DNA of 64,000 nucleotides from the NCBI RefSeq assembly GCF_900129215.1, contig NZ_FQUQ01000004.1:62001-126000 (forward strand), written 5' to 3'. The number at the start of each line of letters is the position of its first letter. Position 1 is the first letter of the stretch. Under the pieces are notes generated by a model, which was not told the DNA's origin, did not search any database, and saw nothing but the letters and a program-made list of their open reading frames with translations. The DNA comes from Pedobacter caeni. GTDB lineage: Bacteria > Bacteroidota > Bacteroidia > Sphingobacteriales > Sphingobacteriaceae. This document shows positions 17,964-27,200 of the stretch, in pieces. Both the position numbers and the translations under genes were made by a program.

Positions 17964-19439
17964 TTATCTCGTACTCGAATAGTTTGGTGCTTCCTTAGTG
18001 ATGGAGATGTCATGTGGATGACTTTCTCTCATACCGGCAGCTGTGATGCGTACAAACTTCGCTTTCTGCAAGTCTTCGATCGTTGCTGCACCGCAGTAGT
18101 GCATTCCTGCTCTCAGTCCACCTACGTACTGATAGATCACTTCTGCTAAAGTTCCTTTGTAAGGAACACGGCCTACAATTCCTTCCGGAACCAGTTTGGT
18201 CACTACATCTTCTTCATCCTGGAAGTAACGGTCTTTAGATCCTTGTTGCATGGCTTCTACAGATCCCATACCACGGTAAGATTTAAATTTACGTCCTTCA
18301 TAGATGATGGTTTCACCTGGTGATTCCTCTACTCCTGCGAACAATGAACCTGCCATGATACAGCTTGCTCCTGCAGCGATTGCTTTAACGATATCACCTG
18401 TTTGTTTGATACCACCATCTGCGATTACAGGAATCCCTGTACCGATCAGTGCCTGAGCACATTCGAATACTGCATATAACTGAGGTACTCCTACTCCGGC
18501 GATGATTCTTGTGGTACAGATAGAACCTGGTCCGATACCTACTTTAACAGCATCAGCACCTGCTTCAGCCAATGCTCTTGCCGCATCAGCAGTAGCGATA
18601 TTTCCTGCGATTACCTGTAGATCAGGAAACCTTACTTTAATGGCTTTCACCATATCGATCACTCCTTTGGAATGACCGTGTGCAGTATCTACAGTAACGA
18701 CATCTACTCCTGCTGCAACTAATGCTGCAACGCGGTCGATATTGTCTGCTGCCACACCTACCGCAGCACCTACGCGTAATCTTCCACGCTCATCTTTACA
18801 GGCCTTAGGGTAGTTTTTATATTTTTGGATATCCTTGAACGTGATTAAACCGGCAAGATGACCTTCTTTATTGATGACAGGAAGTTTTTCAATTTTATAA
18901 TCCTGCAGGATTTCTTCTGCCTGTAAAAGGGTGGTACCTTCAGGAGCAGTAATCAGATTTTCTCTGGTCATCACTTCTGAGACTTTACGTTGCATGTCTT
19001 TTTGGAAACGAAGATCCCTGTTGGTGATGATACCTACCAGTTTGTTGTCGGCATCAATAACAGGAATTCCACCTATTTTAAAATCCTTCATGATCTGGAA
19101 TGCGTCTGCCACTTTAGCATCTGCATTTAAAGTAACCGGATCCTGGATCATTCCACTTTCTGAACGTTTTACTTTTCTGACTTCTTCTGCCTGGCGCTCA
19201 ATGCTCATGTTCTTATGAAGCATTCCGATACCACCTGCCTGGGCGATGGCAATTGCCAGACCAGCTTCAGTTACAGTATCCATTGCTGCAGAAACTACAG
19301 GGACATTTAAACGTATTTTTTTGGTAAGAAAACTTCCGGTATCCACGTCGCGTGGCAGAACTTCAGAATAAGCAGGGACTAATAATACGTCGTCGTATGT
19401 TAAGCCTTCAGAGATAAATTTATTGGGATCGAGTTGCAT
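17964..19439 (-). CDS. guaB: IMP dehydrogenase
   Basis: A 491-residue enzyme that oxidises IMP to XMP with NAD, the committed step to GMP. The barrel is interrupted by two CBS domains (about residues 95-210). The active-site loop GIGPGSICTTRIIAGVG places the catalytic Cys near 305; DGGIKQTGD and GSVEAMQQGS follow. The start at 19439 (MQLDPNKF) gives the usual length. A longer frame would begin at a TTG at 19502, but that TTG has the position of the -33 element and a -7 box lies downstream of it, so the extension would not be transcribed. Confidence 0.96.
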   Translation of the reverse strand: MQLDPNKFISEGLTYDDVLLVPAYSEVLPRDVDTGSFLTKKIRLNVPVVSAAMDTVTEAGLAIAIAQAGGIGMLHKNMSIERQAEEVRKVKRSESGMIQDPVTLNADAKVADAFQIMKDFKIGGIPVIDADNKLVGIITNRDLRFQKDMQRKVSEVMTRENLITAPEGTTLLQAEEILQDYKIEKLPVINKEGHLAGLITFKDIQKYKNYPKACKDERGRLRVGAAVGVAADNIDRVAALVAAGVDVVTVDTAHGHSKGVIDMVKAIKVRFPDLQVIAGNIATADAARALAEAGADAVKVGIGPGSICTTRIIAGVGVPQLYAVFECAQALIGTGIPVIADGGIKQTGDIVKAIAAGASCIMAGSLFAGVEESPGETIIYEGRKFKSYRGMGSVEAMQQGSKDRYFQDEEDVVTKLVPEGIVGRVPYKGTLAEVIYQYVGGLRAGMHYCGAATIEDLQKAKFVRITAAGMRESHPHDISITKEAPNYSSTR

Positions 19440-19440
19440 A

Positions 19441-19502
19441 GCAAATAATTTAGGAGTTACTATTTGCCGGGCAAACATACGATTATTTTGGCTTTCCCGC
19501 AA
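19441..19502 (-). promoter_or_regulatory. guaB promoter and leader hairpin
   Basis: On the minus strand TTG (19502-19500), a 20-nt spacer and TATGTTTG (19479-19472) form a good Bacteroidota promoter. The predicted leader of about 30 nt contains an inverted repeat GCAAATA (19467-19461) with TATTTGC (19447-19441), ending one nt before the start codon. Confidence 0.6.
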
Positions 19503-19548
19503 CAGTTTTCTGAATATGGCTGCTTTGAGTTAAAAGATTACACTAAGA

Positions 19549-20025
19549 TTAAGATTCCTTAACCCTGGTTGGGAGCGCTGAATAAGTTAACATTTGTTTC
19601 AGATGGTGTTCCATATGAGCTACATAATCGATGAACAGCCATTCGATACTCTGTGAGGCTTCTCCCCCATTGGAGCATGTTTTACTTAGGTTTTCAGGAG
19701 CGATATTTTGGATCAGCGCCAGGAGATGACGGTTGTATGTTTCCCAGAACAAGATCAGTTGTTTGCTGTCGAGCTGATTGTAATGGCTATAAGTATTCCA
19801 GTTGTTCTGATCGTAGACGATGGTTGGGCTTTCTTCAAACTGCGCTCTTACAAATCGTTGATGGTTGTTTGTTGCGCTATCAATCAGGTGTCCAAGCATT
19901 TCCTTATTACTCCATTTTACAGGGGCAGGTTTACGGGAAAAATCTGCTTCAGGGATATTTGTTAATAAGGCAGGAATGGTATCACACAGATACTGAAGGC
20001 GGGTTGTGCTTTGCTCGATTGACAT
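19549..20025 (-). CDS. DinB-family protein
   Basis: A 158-residue four-helix-bundle protein (YfiT/DinB-like metal-dependent hydrolase family). HLIDSATNNHQRF and VAHMEHHLKQML supply the His residues expected to bind a divalent metal; PAPVKWSNKEMLGHLID is a typical family stretch. Members include thiol transferases, but activity here is unknown. The start at 20025 (MSIEQST) is chosen over an ATG at 20097 because the -7 box lies between them; it predicts a leaderless message. Confidence 0.85.
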   Translation of the reverse strand: MSIEQSTTRLQYLCDTIPALLTNIPEADFSRKPAPVKWSNKEMLGHLIDSATNNHQRFVRAQFEESPTIVYDQNNWNTYSHYNQLDSKQLILFWETYNRHLLALIQNIAPENLSKTCSNGGEASQSIEWLFIDYVAHMEHHLKQMLTYSALPTRVKES

Positions 20026-20029
20026 GTTG

Positions 20030-20037
20030 CAAAGATA
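20030..20037 (-). promoter_or_regulatory. -7 box four nt before the DinB-family gene
   Basis: TATCTTTG on the minus strand, a full match to TAnnTTTG, is followed by CAAC and then the ATG at 20025. The transcript should start at or within a few nt of the start codon. Confidence 0.55.
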
Positions 20038-20123
20038 AAAAAAATAAAAACGCCATGCGGCCTTTGCAATTGGGGGATGGGGAACAAAGACCGACATGAC
20101 GTCACGAGAGAGAATTTTATGGA

Positions 20124-21410
20124 TTATAGTGTTGACCAGCTGTATGCCCAGTTTGTAGAAGGGAAAGCACCTTTAGATCCATACAATAAATTTATAGTAC
20201 CATCATTCAAGAATGGTTGTAAAATTCCGAATGGAGAAGCCGAGCTACTAGTTACCTGATTGTTTCCAACATAAGTTCCAGCAGGAGTAATTGCTGCATT
20301 AAATCCATGAAAATCGTTACCATCTAATACAGAAGTACCTTGAGTTGTTCCATCAAATACAAAACCAGAAGGATAACCAGTGATGATTGAATCGTACAAT
20401 TCAATTTCAGCACCACGACGGTTACGAACTGCGAATTTATAAAGGTCTTTGCCGTTAGCATCTTTAGCTAAGGTAGATGTTCCGATAATACTAAAATTGA
20501 GTAATATTGGACGTGTTTTTGGTACTAAACTAAATGCAGCATCTTCTGCAGGAGCATTATTATCTGACTCAATACCATTTGAATCAGAGTTTCCACCACT
20601 TAAGCTATGTGTAGAATTTTTATCAGCAATTCCTACCGCGAAAGTAATGGTTCCATTATATCCGTTATCAAAATCAAAGTCGTCATCATCAGCACCTTTC
20701 GAGATTAAATAAGATGCATTTACGGACCCGCCTAAGAAAGAAAATGAATCCGCATTTGAATGAGAAACTTCTATATGATCTAAAGTAGTACCACTTCCGA
20801 TCCCGGCACAGGTAAGACCATTCAAAGCATTATTAGTGCCTAAAAATCTACCTGGATACTCAATACGAACATATTGGATACTTCCCGAGCTTTCCATAGC
20901 ATTATTACCGCCAAAATAATAATCTCCCATTGGAAGACCAGGAAGTGCTTTAGTGCCTGTGTTAACAAGCCCCCTTCCCAATATGGCTATCCCGCCAAAA
21001 TCACCGGGTGCAGGAACTCTTGAAACATCCCCCAGTAAATAACGGCTGGTGAAAACAATAGGATTTTCTATTGTACCAATAGCCGAAATTTTAGCCCCCC
21101 TCTGAATTACCAAGGCTCCAGAACCGTTCACCGTAGATTTTATGTACGTACCTGGTTCAATAGTTAAGGTCGCACCATTTTCAACAGTTAAAACGTCACT
21201 GATTTCCCAAACTTTGGAATTATCCCATGTTGTATTAGTTGTTATACTTCCACTTACAGTCTGCACTGGCAATAAAGCAGCTGTAGCATAGCTTGCTTTT
21301 AAATTTCTCTTTCCGAACCCATTAAGCGTTTGAGGAGCAGTGTCTTTTTTACAGGAGAAACAAAAAGCCAAACACGAGAAAAGCAAAATTCTAACCATCT
21401 GATTTTTCAT
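20124..21410 (-). CDS. Lipoprotein with predicted beta-helix, paralogue 2
   Basis: A 428-residue lipoprotein (lipobox CFSCKK near residue 20). The repeat-rich sequence, with TTWDNSKVWEISDVLTV, GATLTIEPGTYIKS, IQYVRIEYPG and LDHIEVSHS, suggests a right-handed parallel beta-helix. It has a strongly acidic stretch GADDDDFDFDNGYNG followed by HSLSGGNSDSNGIESDNN, possible calcium sites. It is a close paralogue of the protein at 22574-23872, with 91 bp identical (20342-20432). Last gene of the TonB receptor unit, 17 nt after the lipoprotein upstream. Surface location and substrate binding are inferred from context. Confidence 0.85.
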   Translation of the reverse strand: MKNQMVRILLFSCLAFCFSCKKDTAPQTLNGFGKRNLKASYATAALLPVQTVSGSITTNTTWDNSKVWEISDVLTVENGATLTIEPGTYIKSTVNGSGALVIQRGAKISAIGTIENPIVFTSRYLLGDVSRVPAPGDFGGIAILGRGLVNTGTKALPGLPMGDYYFGGNNAMESSGSIQYVRIEYPGRFLGTNNALNGLTCAGIGSGTTLDHIEVSHSNADSFSFLGGSVNASYLISKGADDDDFDFDNGYNGTITFAVGIADKNSTHSLSGGNSDSNGIESDNNAPAEDAAFSLVPKTRPILLNFSIIGTSTLAKDANGKDLYKFAVRNRRGAEIELYDSIITGYPSGFVFDGTTQGTSVLDGNDFHGFNAAITPAGTYVGNNQVTSSSASPFGILQPFLNDGTINLLYGSKGAFPSTNWAYSWSTL

Positions 21411-21427
21411 AATTTAAGCGTTAGTTA

Positions 21428-22504
21428 TTATTTAAAATATTGACCGATATCTGTTTTATTTAATGAGATCTGTGTTCCGCGTCTGGTAGGAGGTCCCGTA
21501 GTCGTTTGTGTTACCTCATCTGTAATCACCAGCATTGATGAAGATCCTGCAGTATAATCGACTCTAAATCTTCCAGCACCAGGTTTTAGGGGTGTGGCCG
21601 TATTTGTCAGATCATAAGGCAATTCGTCCGCAGTTCCTCTTTTTACTATTTTAACCGAATAAGTGTACCTTGGTTCAGCGGCTAAACTTGGAAGCTCTAT
21701 CGCCTTGCTGAAAGAACCATCGGAGCTCAATTCAATGACTCCTATTTGTGTATAAACATCATCACCATCCTTCCCTTTCAGAATCATCAAGTCGGCCGGT
21801 GCCCTAAACAACGCATCGTATTTGCTGGTGAATTTAACACTAAGCAACATATTAGCTGGGTTAACCGGAACCCCGACATCAATTTTATCAAATATTTTAG
21901 TCCCATCATAGTAAAAAACTAAGGATTGGGCAGGCTCATTCGCTACAATTTCTTTATTCAATAAAGGAGTATTTTCATCCTTTTTACGGATTTGTACTTG
22001 TCGGTTTTTACCGTCATCAATCCCCAAATCCAGGGTTTTCGTCAGTTCAGATCCAGTGCCTGATCCAATTACTTTACCATCAAGCAACAGCTCAAGTGTT
22101 CCGGTGATGGCATAACCTTTAACTTTTAATTTTACGGTATTCCCGTATACTTTTTCACCATCGTAATAACAACTGATCGTCTGCTTCAATAAGTCTGCAG
22201 AGATGGTTCTGGTGGCTAATATTTCGGCATGTCCCTTTCGCCTGACGATTATATCTGCATTTTCATCTGCAGAAACTTTGATTCCTTCGATCAAAAAACT
22301 CTGATTTTCATTGCCTATCTGGGCAATCACTATATTATTTTTCACAAATTCCAGGGTATCCTTAACGCCTTTTGTTCCCTGAATATTTAACACCACAACT
22401 TTAGGCGTTTTCGTCTCGGCTAACTCCTGTTTTTTACAACCTGAAGAGCCAATAAGAATAATGCTTAAAGCAATAAGAAGAACACCTTGTATATATTTTT
22501 TCAT
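21428..22504 (-). CDS. Lipoprotein of the TonB-receptor unit, unknown
   Basis: A 358-residue lipoprotein: signal with lipobox GSSGCKK (Cys near residue 23). The start at ATG 22504 (MKKYIQGV) is preferred over a TTG at 22546. The mature protein seems made of repeated beta modules, with YYDGEKVYGNTVKLKV and FYYDGTKIFDKIDV as recurring units, each after a stretch on LLDGK/ILKGKDG-like themes. No SusD features are visible. It is placed between the two beta-helix paralogues, 69 and 17 nt from them, so the three are probably one transcript and one surface assembly. Function unknown. Confidence 0.82.
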   Translation of the reverse strand: MKKYIQGVLLIALSIILIGSSGCKKQELAETKTPKVVVLNIQGTKGVKDTLEFVKNNIVIAQIGNENQSFLIEGIKVSADENADIIVRRKGHAEILATRTISADLLKQTISCYYDGEKVYGNTVKLKVKGYAITGTLELLLDGKVIGSGTGSELTKTLDLGIDDGKNRQVQIRKKDENTPLLNKEIVANEPAQSLVFYYDGTKIFDKIDVGVPVNPANMLLSVKFTSKYDALFRAPADLMILKGKDGDDVYTQIGVIELSSDGSFSKAIELPSLAAEPRYTYSVKIVKRGTADELPYDLTNTATPLKPGAGRFRVDYTAGSSSMLVITDEVTQTTTGPPTRRGTQISLNKTDIGQYFK

Positions 22505-22573
22505 GTATAATTTCGAAAAAAGGTGATTGCAGCAGTATTGCCGCAATCACCACATTTATATTAGATAAATGGA

Positions 22574-23872
22574 TTATAGAGTTGACCAGCTAGCTGCCCA
22601 GTTTGATGAATTAGGGAAAGCACCTTTTGTTGCACCAAATAAGTTTACAGTACCATCATTGTAGAATGGTTGTGTCATTCCGAATGGAGAAGCCGGGCTA
22701 CCAGTTACCTGATTGTTTCCAGCATAAGCTCCAGCAGGAGTAATTGCTGCATTGAATCCGTGGAAATCGTTACCATCTAATACAGAAGCACCTGGAGTTG
22801 TTCCATCAAATACAAAACCAGAAGGATAACCAGTGATGATTGAATCGTACAATTCAATTTCAGCACCACGACGGTTACGAACTGCAAATTTATAAAGATC
22901 TTTACCGTTAGCATCTTTAACTAATGTAGATGTTCCGATGATGCTGATGTTACTCAACACAGGACGGGTTCTAGGCAACAAGCTAAAAGTAGGACTTTCA
23001 GCTACAGAGTTGTTATCTGATTCGATACCATTTGAATCGGAGTTTCCACCGCTTAAGCTATGTGTAGAATTTTTATCAGCAATTGCCACAGCAAAAGTAA
23101 TGCTTCCGTTATATCCGTTATCAAAATCAAAGTTATCATCATCAGCAGCTTTAGAAACTAAGTGAGATGCATTAACAGATCCTCCGAAAAATTCGAAAGA
23201 GTCATCTCTTCCGTAATTTACTTCGATATAATCTAAAGTAGTCTGGTTTCCAACACCACCGCAAGTAAGACCATTAACCTCATTATCAGTTGTTAAGTTA
23301 AAACCTGCATATTCAATACGGGCATATTTGATCGTTCCTGAATTATCATTTTCGATGTCACCACCAAAAGAATATTCAGTTCCTGTTAAACCTTCGATAT
23401 ACTTGGTTCCAGTATTTACGTGTGCTTTACCTAAAAGGATGATACCACCGAAATCACCAGGAGCCGGAGCTTTAGTAGCATCTCCTAATTTGTAACGGCT
23501 GGTGAATACGATCGGGTTTTCAGCTGTTCCTATGGCTGAAATTTTACCACCTTTTTGAACAACAATGATTCCGTTTGGAACATCTACTGTGTTTACTGTT
23601 GATTTGATATAAGTTCCGGCCTCAATAGTTAAAGTAGCGCCATCTTTAACCGTTAGCACACCACTTACTTCCCATACTTTAGAGTTATCCCAGGTAGTGT
23701 TGGTCGTAATACTTCCACTTACAGTCTGAACAGGCAATGCTGATGCAGAAGCATAACTTGCTTTTGTGCTGCGTTGTCCAAAGCTGGTATCGTTAGAATT
23801 TTGATCTTTTTTACAAGAAGAGGCAAATGTTAAGGCCGCTAAAGCTAAACCAGTAAATAATATATTTTTCAT
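22574..23872 (-). CDS. Lipoprotein with predicted beta-helix, paralogue 1
   Basis: A 432-residue lipoprotein (lipobox ASSCKK near residue 20) of the same family as 20124-21410. Recurrent short strands (GVLTVKDGATLTIEAGTYIK, KISAIGTAENPIVFTSRY, IKYARIEYAG, LDYIEVNYG) indicate a beta-helix, and AADDDNFDFDNGYNG is a candidate calcium-binding stretch. It is the first lipoprotein gene after the TonB receptor, separated by a 336-nt gap. Its C-terminal third is nearly identical to the paralogue, ending alike in WSTL, suggesting recent duplication or gene conversion. Confidence 0.86.
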   Translation of the reverse strand: MKNILFTGLALAALTFASSCKKDQNSNDTSFGQRSTKASYASASALPVQTVSGSITTNTTWDNSKVWEVSGVLTVKDGATLTIEAGTYIKSTVNTVDVPNGIIVVQKGGKISAIGTAENPIVFTSRYKLGDATKAPAPGDFGGIILLGKAHVNTGTKYIEGLTGTEYSFGGDIENDNSGTIKYARIEYAGFNLTTDNEVNGLTCGGVGNQTTLDYIEVNYGRDDSFEFFGGSVNASHLVSKAADDDNFDFDNGYNGSITFAVAIADKNSTHSLSGGNSDSNGIESDNNSVAESPTFSLLPRTRPVLSNISIIGTSTLVKDANGKDLYKFAVRNRRGAEIELYDSIITGYPSGFVFDGTTPGASVLDGNDFHGFNAAITPAGAYAGNNQVTGSPASPFGMTQPFYNDGTVNLFGATKGAFPNSSNWAASWSTL

Positions 23873-24208
23873 AATATTAATTATAGTATTGGGTTTTTTG
23901 GATGATTTGATTTCTTTATATTGATTCTAAACACAAATGATGTTAACATTTCATGTTTTTTTTATTAAATTGCAGTCGTAATGAAGCTGACTAATGCTTT
24001 AAGTGATCTGGCCCTTGGCCGCAAACTTTTTTGAGAGATATTATTTAATATTAAAAGCAGTTTTCGGACTGTTTATACTGTAGCGCCGATTGGGGTAGCA
24101 CAGGTTTTTATCAGGCAGGGCTCTCAACAGCCCTGCTTTTTTCCTTACAGTAGTTCAAAAACTTTCGTCTTTTCTCCTTTCCATTTTAAGCGTTGAACTT
24201 TATGTTAA
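23873..24208. other. 336-nt intergenic region in the TonB-receptor unit
   Basis: No coding frame is convincing. The region is A/T rich near 23880-23970. Its only clear structure is the hairpin at 24115-24142. Nothing resembling a tRNA or riboswitch was recognised. It could be the leader of the lipoprotein gene on the minus strand. Confidence 0.6.
24115..24142 (+). terminator. Hairpin with T-tail on the strand opposite the genes
   Basis: Perfect 8-bp stem GCAGGGCT/AGCCCTGC with a 6-nt loop and six T residues on the + strand. The surrounding genes run on the minus strand, where the stem is preceded by A residues and not followed by T residues. It is either a terminator of an unseen + strand RNA or a processing/stability hairpin of the minus-strand mRNA. 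Confidence 0.5.
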
Positions 24209-27200
24209 TTAAAAATTATAATTCAGTTGCAAACCAAAACTCCGTCCGATACGCTGAGTAAATGTTCTGGTATCCCCGTTCTCATAGTTGTCTGTAAATC
24301 CTGCTTTTTTAACCAACTGATCTGTATTCTCAAGAGGAATACCATCTTCAGGCATTGCCTGTCGGTAGCTACCAGTATTGTCATAATATTGAATTTTCTG
24401 ATCCAGAAGGTTAGCCAGATTCAATTTGAGTTCCAGCTTTGGTTTCAGGAACTTATAGCTAAGCTGTGCGTCTAATTGGTTAAAAGGCATTTGATACTCA
24501 TTATCCCTCATTTTTGATGCTACCACATACATTTTTCTACCAGTCCGGTTGTATACGAAGTTCATTCCGAATTGTTTGGCTTCGTATTGTACACCAACAT
24601 TTATCAGATATGGAGTTTGCCCATATAATGGTCTTTTATTCTTACTGGGAACAGAAGCTTCACCTGTAGATTGTATTACGGTAGCCTGAGTAACTTCTGA
24701 GCGGATATAAGTCGCATTCCCAAATAGCGTTAAATTTCTTAACCAGGCCTGATCTCCGATAAATGTCAGATTCTTACGAAGTTCCAATTCCAATCCGAAA
24801 TTTTTGGCACTGATTGAATTACGGGTAACATATTCATTCCTTCCATCCAGTGCAGGTTGCTTCGATATTTCAACTGGCTTGTCGAAATATCTGTAAAAAG
24901 CTCCTACAGATATGGTTTCGCCCAGATCCGGAAATAATTCTGCTCTAAAATCTAATCCATCTACTCTTGTACTGGTTAATCCCGATAAGCTGTATACATT
25001 GGCATTAAGGTCAGGGTTATACATCTGGAATCTTGCTCTTTCCACAAATTCCGGACGAATTACTGTACGGGAAAAAGCCAGTCGAAGGTTCAGTTTTTGA
25101 GTAGGGCTGTATGTAAAATTCGCTGAGGGTAGCCACCTCCATACAGGGTCTTTCACCTCATTCGGGTTATTTTCGCCTCCGGCAAATTCCTTAGAATTTG
25201 AAGGATTTCTTATTTCATCATACTTGTAGTACTCCATTCGTAAGCCCCATACCAATCTGAATTGCTCGTTAAAACGGTTGTCGAACATGAAGTACCCGGT
25301 ATGTTGCTTGCTCTTTCCTTCATATGCATCCAATAAAAAGGGTTGAACCTCCCAAACATAACCGTTGGGGTTCAGGTTTTCTGTTTTAATTCTTTCAGAA
25401 AGCGGCAGGTTAAAAAGCTCTGGTGAAGTTTGCAAGCTATGGTTAAGTTGTGCACCTGCCCAATTCAAGGTTAAATGCTTCTTAATTCCTCCATAACCAG
25501 TTTTAAGTGTATGACGGGTATTCGCCAGGTTAAATGGGATCATTCCTGAAATATTCCAGCTATAATCCGTCTCCTTGTTCAGGTAATGATGGCGTGAGAT
25601 AGGGAAATCTCCTGTCTGTGTAGAATTCGTTTCCGTCCTAAGGACATATACTCCATCGATTAATACTGGGGTAAGGTCTCGTCTCACCACGTCCTTTTGA
25701 TTACGTACAATTCCTGTACGGGCAATATCCCATTCTAATTTCAGCTTACCGAGCTGATGCTGAAGTCCTAATTTATTTTGCAATAAATCCAGAAAGGTAG
25801 GGTTGACTTCAACACGCTGTCTTTGAGGAACACCATTCTTAAGTTCTTCTTCACTGATATCATTCGGGTGGTTATTAATGATTGAGGTATTGTTCTCAAA
25901 TTTCCGTGTGTACGTATTTCTTAAACTGACTCTATGATTTTTTAATTTAAGTCCGGCATTTAAAATCGCTCCCCAGGTGGTATTAAAATTATAACTGTTC
26001 CCATAGTTGTCTGATGGAATCAGGAAATTGCCACGTCTTGCATCACTGATATCAGTGATGTTCTGCGTATTCCGATAACTTAAAGATCCGACTATGCCCA
26101 ACACATTTGAAGTGTCCAGCTTCATTGCCCGACCAATCGTAAACTGATAATTTTGACCAATAAAAGCAGGTGTTTTATAGAGAGAAAGGTTATCTCTGGT
26201 GAAAAGCCTGCTCTGTGCGTATTTATCTTCTGCCCGTGGCGCATCAGGACGATTGGCGACAAGATCTGTTGTATACCTTAAATTCTTTGGAAAATCTCTT
26301 CTTCCATCATCAAAACCTAAATAATCATATTTACCGCGTTGCGGAGAGTAGAAATCTTTACCAATGCTATTGTCATTTACTGAGGAACCGATAGAAACAC
26401 TTGTAAAATCCTCATCCGGAATATCCTTTGTATTGATCTGTACCAGACCACCTGCAAAAGTCGCATTCATATCCGGCGTGATGGTTTTACTCACGGTTAC
26501 ATTATCAATCAGGTTTGAGGGAATCAAATCAAATGCAAATGCCCTCTTACCAATCTCAGTACTAGGCAATATCGCACCATCCAATGTGGCGGCATTATAC
26601 CGCTCCCCCATTCCCCTTACGATTACATATTTATTGTCTACTGTGGAGATTCCTGTGATTCTTTTCAGTGCTTCACCCAAATTTGCATCAGGTGTTTTAC
26701 TAATCTGTTCTGCGCTGATTCCATTGCTTAGTTCTGCAGCGTTTTTTTGTTTTGCTAAAAGTCCCTCGGTCGATGTTTTTTTATACCCGCCCGTAATCAC
26801 CACACCAGCCAATGTTTCCGAAGCCGGCTTCATACTGATACTCAATGGCGTATTTTCTCCTGATTTAACCGTTACATCGGTTACTCTCCTTGGCTGATAG
26901 CTCACATAACGGATCTCTACCGTATAATTACCAGGATCAACACTAATGCTAAACGATCCATCTACTCCTGTACTAACAGTACGGTTTAATTCCACAATCT
27001 TAATCCCTGCACCAGGCAATGGCTCCCCTTTTTCGTCCAAGATTTTACCACTGATTTTACCTTGTTTTACCGGATCCGGAAGTTTATATAAAAGAATGGT
27101 TTTAGGATCATTGATCTTATACATCACACCTGTTCCTTCCAGCATTTTCTTAACCACTTCGGCAACGCGCATATCTTTCACATCAATACTGATATGGCGA

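Noticed and set aside
19440..19502. 21-residue N-terminal extension of IMP dehydrogenase
   Set aside because: It would start at a TTG which sits at the -33 promoter position, and the -7 box lies inside the extension.
20026..20097. 24-residue N-terminal extension of the DinB-family protein
   Set aside because: A full -7 box lies between this ATG and the one at 20025, so the extension is not expected in the mRNA.
20124..23872. Insertion-sequence duplication as origin of the beta-helix paralogues
   Set aside because: No transposase, terminal inverted repeats or target duplications were seen; tandem gene duplication explains the data.
24001..24142. tRNA-like or riboswitch RNA in the gap after the TonB receptor
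   Set aside because: No cloverleaf or known riboswitch core could be folded by eye; only the final hairpin is clear.
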